Part shown: piece by piece, positions 1 to 63,639 of the stretch
How positions within the stretch are numbered: position 1 is the first letter of the stretch
Layout: the number at the start of each line of letters is the position of its first letter
Assembly (NCBI RefSeq): GCF_000247695.1
Contig: NW_004624782.1
Coordinates: 12,304,094 to 12,368,093, forward strand
From: Heterocephalus glaber
Lineage: Eukaryota; Chordata; Mammalia; Rodentia; Bathyergidae
Direction: 5' to 3'
Length of the DNA: 64,000 nucleotides
Program-made: the position numbers and the translations under genes
The notes under the pieces: model-generated
The model's database searches: none
What the model was told of the DNA's origin: nothing
What the model saw: the letters and a program-made list of their open reading frames with translations, nothing else

Positions 1-1657
1 AGGGCAGCGGGTGTTTCTCATGCAGTTGGCTCTCTTCTCCGTGGGTCAGGATTCTTCTTTATATTTTTTATGAGCAATGGAAATTGAACTCAAGCTGAGT
101 TAAGCAAAAGGGGCTATTTACTGACTTACAAAACTAAGACGCGAGAGGTCACAGCTGCCTGCACAGAGGGACACAGACAAGAAAAGATGTCCCCAGGCCC
201 TGGTGTCCCTCCATCTCTCTGCCCTGTCTTCCTCCCCTGCACCCCGCCATTCCACTGTCCAGCTGGGGCCTCCCGGGAGCTCTGGAGCCTGCCTTCTACC
301 CCACGACCCCAGATAAGAGAGGGCTGTGTATCCAAGAGGCCAGTAGCTGCCCCGAAGTGAAGTCTCCGGGTCTCGCTTGGTCGCATGCCCATCCACAGAC
401 CTCTTGGTCTCCATGGTGGGGAGGGAGGAGGTGGGAGGCAAAAAGCATGGAGAGGCCAGGCCTGGAGCCCAGGGAGCGGGGTCCACCACCCGTGCATGGA
501 CGGAGCAAAGCTCTGTGCTCCGGTGCGGTCGGAGTGCGGGCCGGGCAGGAGTCGCAGCGCCCCTTCACCTGCGGATCTCTCGGAGGCGCTCTTCCCAAGT
601 GTGTCTCCCACTGGGCCAGCTCCCGCCCTTTTCAGAGATAGTGGCGCAGCGCCCGGGGGAATCCTGCCCTGGAGTGGAGCTCAGACCTGTCTGCTGGCAG
701 GTGGGACTCCGTGCTCATCTTCTCAGCAGCAAGGCCTCTCCTGCGAGCGCCCCCAACATGCGCCAGCCCACACCCCGAATCCTCCACCGCTCCACCCATC
801 TGTGCAAATGGAGAGGCCTTAATAGAGCGGCCCAGGGGATGCGCCGGGGGTGGTAAATATGGCCAAATCCTATTCATGTTTTGAAAGGGAAGATATGACT
901 TGCTAATTTGCAGATGACACTAATTTTGGAAGTTTTGCAAATATTAGCAGTGATGAATAGGAAAGGAGCTGAGAGGGTTGAAACATGGGAGAGGAATAAC
1001 AAAATTAATTTCCATTTATATAAATACTAATTGATACACCCGAGGAGAATGAATATGGAATGTGGATATTAGCCCAGAAAGGAGCATTATCACTTTCCGA
1101 GCTCCCCAGACTAGGCGGAATCACCGCGCATCTTGCTGGCAAACACGCAGGACAGGCTTGGGAGAGTGGGGGGCTGTCCCCTTGTTTCCTCTTGGGGAGG
1201 TGGCATTTCTCCCTGGCCCAAGTCCACCCCTCTGCCCGCGGCTCTTCTCCATGGGGGTGCTGCCCACAGCCTCTCTGCTGCCTGGGCAGAAACCTCTTTC
1301 CTCCCTTGCCTATCCAGGCCCTCAAGGACCCGGTCTGCAAACGGATGCTCAGTCTGTCCGCTTCTCCCCGTTCTCACCACAACCCCTGTCCAGCACCAAG
1401 CTTCCGCCCGGCTGGTCCCCTTCCCTTGCATAGGCCAGCTGCGGAGAGGCCCGGAAAGTGCGGCCGGCCTCCCAGGAGCTGCCCGTGGCGCAGTCAGGGA
1501 GATGCAGGCTTCCCAGGATCTAGCCCAGCCTCACCGTCCAATCTCACTTTCATCTGCTCTTCCTCAGCTGCCCAGTTAGGGGTCACATCTGCTCTCCGCT
1601 CAGCTCAGGATTTTCCTCCACCTTGGCGCTGATGACCCGCTTCTTTCCCCACCACAG
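1..1657 (+). other. KATNIP intron (3' part), no gene seen
   Basis: This is the tail of an intron whose 5' exon is outside the window. Positions 490-660 are CpG-rich. Positions 840-1,060 are an AT-rich pocket without a repeat I can name. Open frames here are short and overlap on both strands without splice or domain support. Confidence 0.6.
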
Positions 1658-15556
<13,899 letters not shown>

Positions 15557-16523
15557 CGGCAGGAGGGAGAGCCGGCCTCCCGCCAGGTGGCTCTGTCACT
15601 GTTCCGAGCAGGGCTCGTCCCTTGCCCTGTCTCCAGTGTCGGGGCTGGAAGAGAACCATGGGGTAGAGGGACAAGGGACTTGGGAGGAGCCGCGAGGCAC
15701 AGGAGCCGAGTGGAGGGGATGGGCTGCACTTCTGGGCGGGGTGCAGCAGTGCCTTCTCCTCACGCCCCTCAGGGAGTTGGTCCCGCAGGGGCGGGGCATC
15801 TGTCCCCTTGCCAAGCCCAGGACGGGGTCAGCCGGGCTGTGTGTCCTACGGGGGCGGGAAGTGAGAGGCACAGGCAGCAGTGGAGGATGCCCACCCCGCC
15901 TTGCCACCAGGACTCGTCCACTCGGGGCTCCTCCCCAGCTGCTTCCCAGTGAATTGGAAACGCGCCTTGCACCGGTCGGAAAGGCCCAGAGCATATCCAT
16001 TTCCATCTCCGTAACAAGCTTGGATCAGGGGCCTAATTGGCTTCCCAGTGGTGGGTAATTTCTCGTCTCAATATTAATCTGTTGTTTTCCTGGCACCGGG
16101 CCCGGACCGCACAGCACTGTCCTCCAAGCGTGTTCCTATGCAACCACAGCGCAGCACATACTTCACAAGCTTCCCGGCCTGGGCCCAGCAGCTATGCACA
16201 TGCACTTTTCCTTTGGAGCGGGCTGATGTGAAGATAAGAACTGCCTCTCCCAGAGAAGATCCATCTCACCTGTAGCGCCAAAGCTCTGTGCCCAGAGGGG
16301 TTGGGCACCCTGTGCTCCTGGGCTTGGCTCTCGGCCCCAGAACCAGTGGTGCCGCTTCAGAGGGAGCCCCGGCCTCCTGTCCCACAGGGCGAGGGCAACA
16401 GACTTGCCCGGGAGCCGGGGCGAGCACCACACACGCTGCCCTCAGAGCCAAGCCGACGTTTATAATGGTTGTATGCACCATGCCATGTAGGAGAGAAAAA
16501 AGCTGTACAGGCATTAACTCTAA

Positions 16524-16529
16524 AATAAA
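16524..16529 (+). promoter_or_regulatory. KATNIP: KATNIP poly(A) signal, proximal
   Basis: This is a canonical AATAAA in an AT-rich stretch about 970 bases after the KATNIP stop. Confidence 0.7.
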
Positions 16530-16554
16530 TTTCTATTTTTTCTCTTGCAAAATC

Positions 16555-16560
16555 AATAAA
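16555..16560 (+). promoter_or_regulatory. KATNIP: KATNIP poly(A) signal, distal
   Basis: This second canonical AATAAA lies 31 bases after the first and is followed by a TG-containing stretch at 16,565-16,600. It is the better candidate for the main cleavage site. Confidence 0.75.
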
Positions 16561-16585
16561 AGATGTTATTGGGAATAGAATCTGG

Positions 16586-19500
16586 TGCGCTGGATTTGGG
16601 GTCAGACCGCGAGCCGCCTGAGGCCGGCTGCACAGTTCAGGCTCTGAGCTCCCTCCGCACCTGCAGGCGGGTCGGGTCCCTGGCCAGCCCACTCCGTGGA
16701 GTCCCATCGTGCCCTCAGTAGACACATAAGTGGAGCCCGTACGAATATGTGAACCCTCCGGGCAGGCTCTGGCGTTGCCCTCACCACATGAGAGAGGTCG
16801 TGTAACTTCCTGGGACACACAGCTTTGGAAGCTGCTGGTCCATGTGCAGATTGTAAGACACCCATCAAGTAGCTGGGGCCGGGCAGGGGTGTGTGTGTGT
16901 GCGTCTGAAAATCCTGGGAGTCTTTGGCCTTGGATTCGCCTTCATCACACGTGGATCCTGGGGCACCATCCCCCAAGAGGCCTGATTCCTGGGCTCCTCC
17001 CTCCTGCTCCCCTCTTCCCTGCTTCCTTCAGGTAGTGGGGGTGGGCCCTGGGTTCTGGGTGAGGCAGCCCTGGAGCCAGAAAACGATGCAGTTGGCCAGT
17101 GGGGGTCCAGGCCGCAGGCAGGAGGGCTCTGCACGTGGCACATCCTGCCTCTGTGCTGGTGGGGAGGGCCCCTGTCTGGAGGGAGCTGTGCCCCTTCCCA
17201 GACCCCTCCAAGTGTTGAGGAGGCAGGGCCTGCTGTGCCCTCCCTGGAGTTGGTGGTGCCCCGGGGGCCCTGGGGGCTCAGGAAGGGCCCAGCCAGGGCC
17301 TCTGCACCTCAACCCTGGCGAGGCCTTGCTGGGTCCCCATTCCTCAGGGCCAGGCCAGCCGTGTCGGGGAGCAAAGCTGGCCTGCTGGAACCGGGGCGCC
17401 AGGACAGCCTCAGCGCCTGCCGTCCCGAGGAGCCACATTCTCGAGGGCATTAGGGAAGCCAGGTGCCCAGCTATTTTTCATGTGAATGCAACGGTGCACC
17501 GTTGCCTCAACTCAAGCAAACAGACAGCCAAGCGCCAGCGTCCGCAAGGAGAGGGATAGAACATCAGGGGTGGCCCTTGGGTCGTGGGGTAGCGGTCTGG
17601 CTCAGCTGTTGCGGGGAGCTCTCCCTCGGTCCTGCGCTTCCCACCCTGTGCGTCCCACCCCGAGTCTGTGACCCCAGGCTGCAGCGTGGCTGGCGGGCTT
17701 GGAAAGAGCAGGGAGGGCTCCCAGGAGCGCCAGGCCTGGGCCCCTCGGATGCCCGCTGTCCTGCAGTGGGGAGGACCAGCCCCCCTCGGTCGCAGACTCT
17801 CTGTCGCCCCCACGGAAGGCCCAGACCAGAAGGGCCCAGCCTGCAAGTGCGTCCCTCCCCCACCTCACCCCCCAGCAGTGGTGCCTCAGGCCTGGGGTGG
17901 GGGGCCCAGCCTGGAGGCTCAGCCTGGGGACTGCGTCTAGACCACCTTTAAATCTTTTCAATTAGTTGCCTTCCCGTCCCATTGGGGTTCAGGCTGCAGT
18001 TCAGACTCCCAGCTTCTCTGGGCAGGAACAGAGGCCAGGTGGGGACAGTGCTGCAGGCCCTGGAAATCAGGCCGGGTGGGGCACCCAGAGAGGTCCGGCC
18101 CCAGGACTCCACCTCAGGCGTCCAGCCAGCGACACCACTGAGCTGGGCCGGGCGGCAGGGCGAGGCCTGCCTGTGCTGTCTCCAGGCCCCAGAGGTGGCC
18201 CTGATGGTGCGGGTGAGTCCCGGTGTTTGCCACAGCATTGCTCACCTGCCCGCCTCTCATTCTGCGACAGTGACAACCGAGCTCTAACAGCCAGCACACA
18301 GGACACCCTCAGCCCACAGAGCTCATGGGCCTGTAGCCGAGGACATGGTCCTGGGGCCGCGCGCCCCTGCAGCCAGCTCCCCACGCCCTGGCTGTGGCCT
18401 CGTGAGCGGCTTTAGCACCGGCCTGGACTGCCTGGCCCGCTCTGTGGACTGTGGTGGGCGCCGTGCACCTCACCCTGGACTGCACCCCTCAGGCTGTGGG
18501 GGTGGGGGGTGCTCCTTGTCTCCCCTCACTGCCCAGACAGTGGTAGCTCTCCTAGGACAAGGTAGCTCTCCCTCCCACTCCCGGCCTCCTGGAAGCTCCC
18601 AGGCTCAGCTGATGGCCCGGGAAGGGCACTGGCCTTAAAGCCAGCTTCCCATGGGCTGAGTGCAGGCCACCCCACACCCCTGGGCCTCCCCACCCGGCAG
18701 CCTGCACCCTGCCCCCGAAGTTCCCTGGGGGCTAGAGGGTGGGTGTCCTGGCCCCACCCCCTTGGCCCCTCCCAGGCCCTCACTCCCTGCGTCCCCCCAG
18801 CCACTCCCCTGCCAGGCCACAGCCAGCGGCTGGGCACCACCTCCTCTAAGGCAGAGGCCCGGCAGCGTCGCCCTAAGTGAAAGGAGGCCCGCAGACGATA
18901 GCAGGGACTTGGCGCCGAGCAGGCCTGGGACAGCAGGGCCTGGTGTCTGGCCCTGTCTGGTCCTGGGAGACCCCAGGTGCAGGGGGTGGCTTTTCTTCAC
19001 AGCTCATGGTCCCTGCCCTGCAGCCGAGCCACTGCCATGCCTGGGTGGCCGCCCACCAGCTCTGCACCCCTTGGTCCCAGCCCTGCCCTCAGATGGGGCC
19101 AGCTCAGCCCCGGCCCTGCAGCCGTGCCTCCGGCCCACACGTGCTCGTGTTGGGGGCAGGCACAGCCTGTGCTTGTGGGCCTCAGAGGCTCCAGCCCCTG
19201 AGCTCCACGTACCCTTGTGTCCTGCAGGCGCTTCTGTGCAGAAGCCTTCTTCGTCCGGACCCTGGACCGCAGCTGAGGCCCCCAGCCTCTCCCTCCGGGG
19301 CTCCTCAGCAGCCCCCTGGCTAGCCCACCACTCCTCGTGTCTGTCTTCCACAGCCAGGAGAGCCCAAGTGCAGCCCGCTGTGCGCAGCCCTGCTGACTCC
19401 ACTGAGCCCGAGGTGAAGGACACGGCCCTGCCGCCCACGAGGCCCCATGCTCAGACCCAGGCGAGCGCAGCGGCAGCTCTCCTGTCCCCACCCCAGCTCC

Positions 19501-20525
19501 TGCATGGCGCACGGGGCTTCCTCCCACCCCAGGGCATCACACATGCTGCTCCTCCTGCCCACTCATTCCCTTGCTGCTCCTGCCTCAGCCTTCAGGTGCG
19601 GTGCAGTGGCCCTGTGTGGCAGAGGCACCCACTCCCCGCTCTCCTGGGGATGCTCCTCACTGCTCCATCGTTATTTTTTAGGCCCATGAGCACGGCGTCT
19701 GTCCACTGCAGTGGAGGAGACCCTGGGGGAAGGCAGATGTTTCTGGTTCCCATGGCAGCTCCTGTGCCCAGCTCAGCTCCTGGCACATGCCAGGCCTGGG
19801 TAACTACTTCCTGCAGAAGGAGCCACAGCTGGTCTGTGCTGGGTGCAGGACTCGAACCCAGGCCTGCCTGCACAGCCTGGGTGCTGTCTCGTGTGCTCAC
19901 CTCCACCCTCTGCGGCTCGTCCCAGGGGCTGAGCCCCTGCCCGCCTCATCCTCAGGCCTGGCTGCTGAAGATAATGCCCATGAATCACGCTGACATTTCC
20001 ATTACCCAGGGAGATGCCTGTGTGGCCTGGAGCGGGCTCATCACCGGCCCAGCCTGGAAGGAAGCCAGCCCCGTCGCTCAGGACAGCCGGGCAGGCCCAG
20101 GGCTTCGAGGTCCTTGGACCCGGGCCCAAGGCGATGCAAGCAGAGGGGGAGTGAGCCAGCACACCCGGCTCCACAGGCGCAGAGGCCCCACTCCTGCTGC
20201 ACCGGCAGCCTGTGGGGTGTAGCGAGGCAGCCCGGGCTCCCCTGTGCATGGGGACCGGGTGTGCAGCCCAGCCGGGGACAGAGCTGGCCAGGCTGTCTGC
20301 GCCCCCTGCACCTGCGGGCCCCGGTGCTCTACCCTCTGCCCCTCTCCTGGCAGTGGCAGGAGGACGGTGGCCACTCAGGCGGCAGCTGGGATGCGCTTGC
20401 TGTTGCCTAGCCAGGGCCTCTTGCTGTGTCCAGCCTTCCCAGAAGGAGCCGGGAGCCCAGGCCCACATCCTCTCCCTCGCTCCCTGCTCGTGACAGTGGC
20501 CCTGTTCGAGGCGCCCACACCATCA
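16586..20525. other. Tail-to-tail intergenic interval between KATNIP and GSG1L
   Basis: About 3.9 kb separate the two genes' 3' ends. The interval is GC-rich with long chance open frames on both strands (for example 18,660-20,222), none with a recognisable domain. An old MIR-like stretch lies around 19,780-19,880. I see no RNA gene, promoter or further exon. Confidence 0.6.
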
Positions 20526-20546
20526 TGACAACCACGCGCACGAGTA

Positions 20547-20552
20547 TTTATT
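20547..20552 (-). promoter_or_regulatory. GSG1L: Candidate distal GSG1L poly(A) signal
   Basis: The + strand TTTATT at this place is AATAAA on the - strand, in an AT-rich context about 2.03 kb after the GSG1L stop. Confidence 0.6.
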
Positions 20553-22140
20553 TAATGTTTTCTTTACGCCAACTCTCTTTTTACTGAAATGCCTATTTTG
20601 GCTTCACCCTAAGCAGTAACGTCTGTGAATTCGGTGAGGTGCCTGTTACACGTTATTTTCTAATACACATTTACATAAACACAACTATTAAAATAGCTTA
20701 AAATTTTGCCTGTGTGTCAACTAAAGTCCTCTCCCAGACCTCCTGGGGCCCGTGTCGACTTCAGAAGGACCCTGGGCAGCGGCAAAGAGCTCTGAGAAGC
20801 CTGGCGAGGGGCTAGACCCCTACCACATCCTGCCCAGCCCGGGTCCAGGTGGCTCCTACCTGCCAGGGCCAGAGCCCGAGGTGGCCCTTTCAAGGCCTTC
20901 GTGACTGGCTCGGTCTCAGCCCCACCCAGACAGTCCTCAGTCCCACTGAGTTAATGAAAAGTGATCCACAAGTCACTCACTGGACCAAACAATGCAGAAT
21001 GAATGCACGCACACACCGCCCGGTGTCCCCGGGAGCCTGAGACCTAAAACCTCCAAAGTCCCCATCTTTCTACCCTGCACCCAACCCTAACCTGGGGGCT
21101 CGGCCACTGTCCCCCTGCCATGCACCCCCTCCCACCGAGCACCAGAATCTGCCCGCCCGCCTGGTCCCCAGGGCCACTGTGCTAAGCCAGATCCCTCTCC
21201 TTAGCTTCCCGTGTGGCTGGGGCTCCTGCAAGCCTGGGGCCCCGCTCCCCAGGCCACTGCAGAACACCAGAGAAGCCTGTGTCACTGCCCGCACATCAGC
21301 CTGTTCACCTGCACCCCTTTAGGAGGGAGGCAGAGGCACAGTCCTCATGCAGTGGATGGGAAACTGAGGCACGGAGGGGTCTGAAGCAGGGGAGGTGGAA
21401 TCTGAAGCAGTAGCCCGCCCCTGAGCAGGGCAGGTGGCGCTCTGCATGCAGAACTATAATCGCCTGTCTTATCACCTGGCCCACCCCTGAGTGCTCCTTT
21501 GCCCGTCTGTAGTGCCCGCCACAGTGCTGGGACAGAGGGAGCACCACGAATCTCATGATGGGAAGGGTGGGTGGTCAGATAAGAAGGCTGGGTGAAGGGT
21601 GGAGGCCTAACACACAGAAGGAGGCACCTGAAGGCTGCAGGATGGAGGAGTGGAGGTGGGTGATGGACAGACGGGCGGGCGGGTGGGTAGATGGATGACG
21701 GATGACGGATAAGTGAATGAGAACAGTTCTACTTGGTGGAAAGCTCTAGAAATCCTTCTGGGAAGGAAGGCTGGAGTCAGGCACCCTGGCTGGCACCCAG
21801 CTCTGCCCTTTGCCAGTTCTGTCGTCTGAGGCAAGTTTCCCCATCTCTGTTTCCGCTCTCATTTTTAAGATGGGAATCAGTCCAGCTTATGTAAAGGTGG
21901 CCTAGACACAGGGCAGTGTTCCCGTGGGGTCCCAGCCCAGGGTGTGGGTTGGGGCCCCTCTCTGCCCACCCTGGATCCAGGGCAGCACTGTCAGCCCGTG
22001 TCCATCCTGCCTGTCCCTTAGGCCCGGGCCGTACCACACATGGCTCTCACTTCCAGGGTCCGTGGTGACAGGGAGGACAAGGCAGCCACAGCCCAGAGCG
22101 GCCAGCTCCATACACTGCGAGAACACAGGTTCAACAAGCA

Positions 22141-22146
22141 TTTATT
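22141..22146 (-). promoter_or_regulatory. GSG1L: Candidate proximal GSG1L poly(A) signal
   Basis: This is AATAAA on the - strand, 434 bases after the stop. The context caataaatgcttgttgaa also occurs at the ends of old MIR/L2 repeats, so it may be repeat-derived. Confidence 0.4.
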
Positions 22147-22579
22147 GAGGCCCTGCTGTGGCCTCCTGCGGTGCCGGCCAGTGTTCCCTGCTCCTGAAGC
22201 CCCTGTCCCCACAGGGCCCTGCCCTTCTGAACACCTTCTCAGCTCCCTGGCTGGCTTGCAGGTGCCCAGCGTTTGGTGACCAGAGGCCAGTGACTTTCCT
22301 GGTGCCCCAGCTGCCCCCAGCAGGCCTCCAGTGAGGTGGTGGCCGGAGTTCCGGGCAGTCCCAAGTCCCCTGCGCAGCCCTGTGTGTTCCTCGGGCCTCT
22401 GGGCCCCACATGCAGGGCCCTGAGACCCAGGCCTCGTGGCAGGACAGGCCTAGCGTCTCCTCGGCTGACAGCGGAGTCCACCGCACACAGGCCGGCCTCC
22501 GGGGCACCAGACTGGTGGTCTTGTGGGAGGGGCTGGTGCCAGCTTCGGCCGGAGCTCTGGGGGCGGGGCTGGGTCTCCG

Positions 22580-60992
<38,413 letters not shown>

Positions 60993-61119
60993 TCAGTGAA
61001 GACAGGACGCAGCGGGCCAGGGGGCCAGCTTCTAAACTGGCCGAGGAGCCTGAGTTGGGGCCACAGGGCTGAGGGCAGCTTGGGAGAAATGAAAGCAGAG
61101 GAGGCACAGTCAGATCAGT

Positions 61120-61335
61120 GTACAGATCTGCAAAGGCCAGGCAAGTAAAACACCCTAGAGTCTGTGGATGGTGCAGGTTCTGCTGCACTGTGCAGCCCTG
61201 CCAGGGTAGCATGAAGGGAGTCAGAGGCATACATAAATGGTTGTGTGTGGCTGTGTTTCAATAAAACTTTATTTACAACAACAGGCAAGGGGCCAGATTT
61301 AGGCAACAGTCATGGCTGGCTGGTACCTGTGTTAG
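61120..61335 (+). mobile_element. hAT-type mammalian DNA transposon remnant
   Basis: The stretch gtgtggctgtgtttcaataa, aactttatttacaac and aggcaaggggccagattt matches the distal half of the mammalian element whose proximal half is at 33,385-33,500. Confidence 0.65.
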
Positions 61336-61619
61336 AAGGCCATTCACGGGGAACAACCTAGAGAGTGTTTTTCAAACTACAGGTCTTGACTCGCTAGACC
61401 AGTGGGTCATGAAATTAACATCCTAGATTTTGGATGCAGACAGTGTGTTGAGGGAGAGGGAAAGAGCGAGAGAGAGACAGAGAGAGAATGAAATGGAATA
61501 GAAATACCTGGTACTGTCGAATCTAGCAGGAGTAAACATTACTGTGTGAAATTTTCTGTTCCATGCCTGCGTGTGTGTGTGATTTTCATGGATTTTTTGG
61601 CTCAGGAGCACACTGGCTT

Positions 61620-61800
61620 GGAGAACTCTGATCGCCAGGGATCTGAGTGTGAAGCCTCCTTCTGCATGGCTCTGGGCAGGGGACTTCACCCCTCTGAGCC
61701 TCAGGTCCTTCCACGCACTGAGGACGAGGATGATGGCAAGTACTGGGAGTCACCGGCGACTCCGGGTAAGGCTGCTGTGAGGTCTGCGCAGAGTGGGTGC
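61620..61800 (+). repeat. MIR SINE
   Basis: It contains gcatggctctgggcaggg, acttcacccctctgagcc and tcaggtccttccacgcactg, then ggctgctgtgagg, in MIR order. Confidence 0.7.
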
Positions 61801-63100
61801 GAACTACACCTGCAACGGGGATTAACCCGAAGCAGACACGCTCCTCTGCGGGGACTGTGGCTCCACAGCCCACCTGGGTGCCACGACGTGTGGCTAGCCG
61901 GTGTGGACTCGACCTTACGAAGGAGTGATACAGTACTGCAGAGGAGGAGGAGGGTAGATGGTATGAGGAAGCAAGGAAACCGACCATGCTTGTGTGCATG
62001 TTTATACCAATGCTTGCTCAGACGCTTTCACCTTCATTATTATCTCTTGATATTTGTAGCAGCCTTCAGAAACAAGCACCATGATTAGGGCTGTGCTCTG
62101 ATGCTGGGTTGCTCCCTGCACCTTGCCAAAGCAGCCGTTCACATCGTAGTCCGTGTGCATCGCTCACTGAGACTGAGGCACAGCCGCGCCTGCAGGGCCG
62201 TCGATGGCGGCCCCTGACTATGTTATTCCTCTTTCGCAGGGGAAAATATGGGAGCCAAGAGAGGCAAGAGCGTAAGGTCACAGGGGTGTGGCAGGCCCAG
62301 CCCCACAGATTCTCAAATCCAGGTTCTCCCCAAGCTGCCCAGCAACCATCTCTCCCTTCCCTTGCTGCCTACCGCCTTCTCCCGCCCCTGAGGCAGAGAC
62401 AGGAGAAAAAATGGAGAGGAGGAGCGGAAGTAAGAGCGACACAAAGAGGGAGTGAGGCCAAGTCCAGGTCTCAGCCCAGGGACGACACCCTGTGCTTCAG
62501 CGGTGGGGAGAGGTCTGGTCACCCTGAACCAAAGGAAATGGGACTGGGCGAAGCCCTGTGCACACCTTTGCCAACTTCTGCAGGGCAAATACTCCTCCAT
62601 GGCTAGACCGGGCTCCCAAAGCACAGCCCGAAAGCAGAGGGGAGAAGTGGAGCCAGCGCCCCTGCAGGCCTCTGCACCCCCTTCCCGTCCTGTGAGCCCA
62701 ACTTGAGGACGGGACTCCAGGGTAGCCTGGTGGCCCTGGCTGGGGTCAGCCTTCCAAGGACGCCTGTCACTGCTCTCTGACCACACAGGAAGGCGGCTCT
62801 TCAGGGCTGGGGAAGTTCTTGGGCCAGGAAATCATCCAGGGAGGGCAAATGACAGTGACAGGTGCTGGGGTCCTCCAGGAACCTCTCAAGTACTCACCCT
62901 AATCCTCACCTGCATATAATATTATAAAGCGTCAAGTATGTTGCCAGTGCATGGTGAAACTTACGCTCCAACATTGTTTTATATTTCCCCTATCACTAGC
63001 GAGCTTGGGCATTTTCCACACTTTTATTGACCATTTTTATTTTGTCTTCTATGAATGTGCCTGTCTGTATCTTTTGTCAATTTTCTTTGTGCATATTTTT

Positions 63101-63184
63101 TTTTTTTTGGTAGCAGGGATCAAACTTGGGACCTTGAGCTTGCAAGGCAGGCGGCGGAACCACTGAGCTAAATCCCCAGGACCA
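63101..63184 (-). repeat. ID SINE, antisense, perfect 17-bp target duplication
   Basis: The inverted ID body with T tract is flanked by tctttgtgcatattttt at 63,084-63,100 and 63,185-63,201. Confidence 0.95.
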
Positions 63185-63216
63185 TCTTTGTGCATATTTT
63201 TAAAAATCTATTTCTT

Positions 63217-63300
63217 GGGGATGGGGATTTAGCTCAGTGGCACCGTGCCTGCCTCGCAAGTGCAAGGTCCTGAGTTCGATCCCCGGTACAAAAAAAAAAT
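63217..63300 (+). repeat. ID SINE, sense, perfect 10-bp target duplication, intact A and B boxes
   Basis: It reads ggggatggggatttagctca and then gagttcgatccccggtac, ending in an A tail. It is flanked by tctatttctt at 63,207-63,216 and 63,301-63,310. The pol III box sequences tagctcagtgg and gttcgatcc are intact. Confidence 0.95.
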
Positions 63301-63639
63301 TCTATTTCTTTTATCAGTTGATAGGGATTCTGGATACTAACCCTATCTGTGACATAGATGGCAAACAGTTTACTGTTTGTCTTTTCCCTTGTGTACCAGT
63401 TTTTAAATTAATAAACCTTACATTTTTAGTTTTATGTTTCGGGAAACATTGCATGGAAAGTGAAGTCCCCTAACCGCTCACCCCACACCCACAGTGGCCC
63501 TGTCATTCACACCTGGCATTCCTACAGCATGTTTGTTACAGTGGAGGGGCTGGTTCTCATATGCCCAGAGCTCACAGTAAGGCTCGTTCTTTTCGCTGCA
63601 CGTTCTATGGGTTTTGACAAATGTTTGGTAGCATGGTCA

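Larger units (their letters stand above)
15557..16585 (+). other. KATNIP: KATNIP 3' UTR
   Basis: This is non-coding sequence from the stop codon to just after two poly(A) signals, about 1 kb, inferred to be the 3' UTR. Positions 16,005-16,090 are locally AT-rich and unlike the GC-rich remainder. No SINE insertion is seen. The exact cleavage site cannot be read; it is placed about 20 bases past the second signal. Confidence 0.75.
20530..22579 (-). other. GSG1L: GSG1L 3' UTR (inferred)
   Basis: This is the stretch from the GSG1L stop to just past the distal AATAAA at 20552-20547, about 2 kb. Its end (20,540-20,700) is AT-rich and free of recognisable SINEs, as expected of a 3' UTR terminus. 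A shorter form could end near 22,125 after another AATAAA. Extent is inferred; no transcript data are available. Confidence 0.55.
62950..63430 (-). mobile_element. L1 LINE fragment, antisense, with two ID SINEs inside
   Basis: It contains ggcattttccacac, tatcttttgtcaattttctt, tctggatactaaccctatct and tttactgtttgtcttttccc. These match the antisense end of L1 ORF2, and the fragment is interrupted by the ID elements at 63,101 and 63,217. Confidence 0.75.

Noticed and set aside
490..660. CpG-rich patch considered as an alternative promoter or KATNIP exon
   Set aside because: No frame continues KATNIP, no acceptor/donor pair was convincing, and the patch is short.
18660..20222. A 520-codon open frame on the + strand between the two genes
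   Set aside because: It lies in GC-rich intergenic DNA with equally long frames on the opposite strand. The peptide is Pro/Ser/Ala-rich low-complexity without a domain, and splice-like or UTR evidence is lacking.
63217..63300. A possible tRNA gene
   Set aside because: A and B boxes are intact, but the sequence is an ID SINE with an A tail and target duplication, not a folding tRNA.
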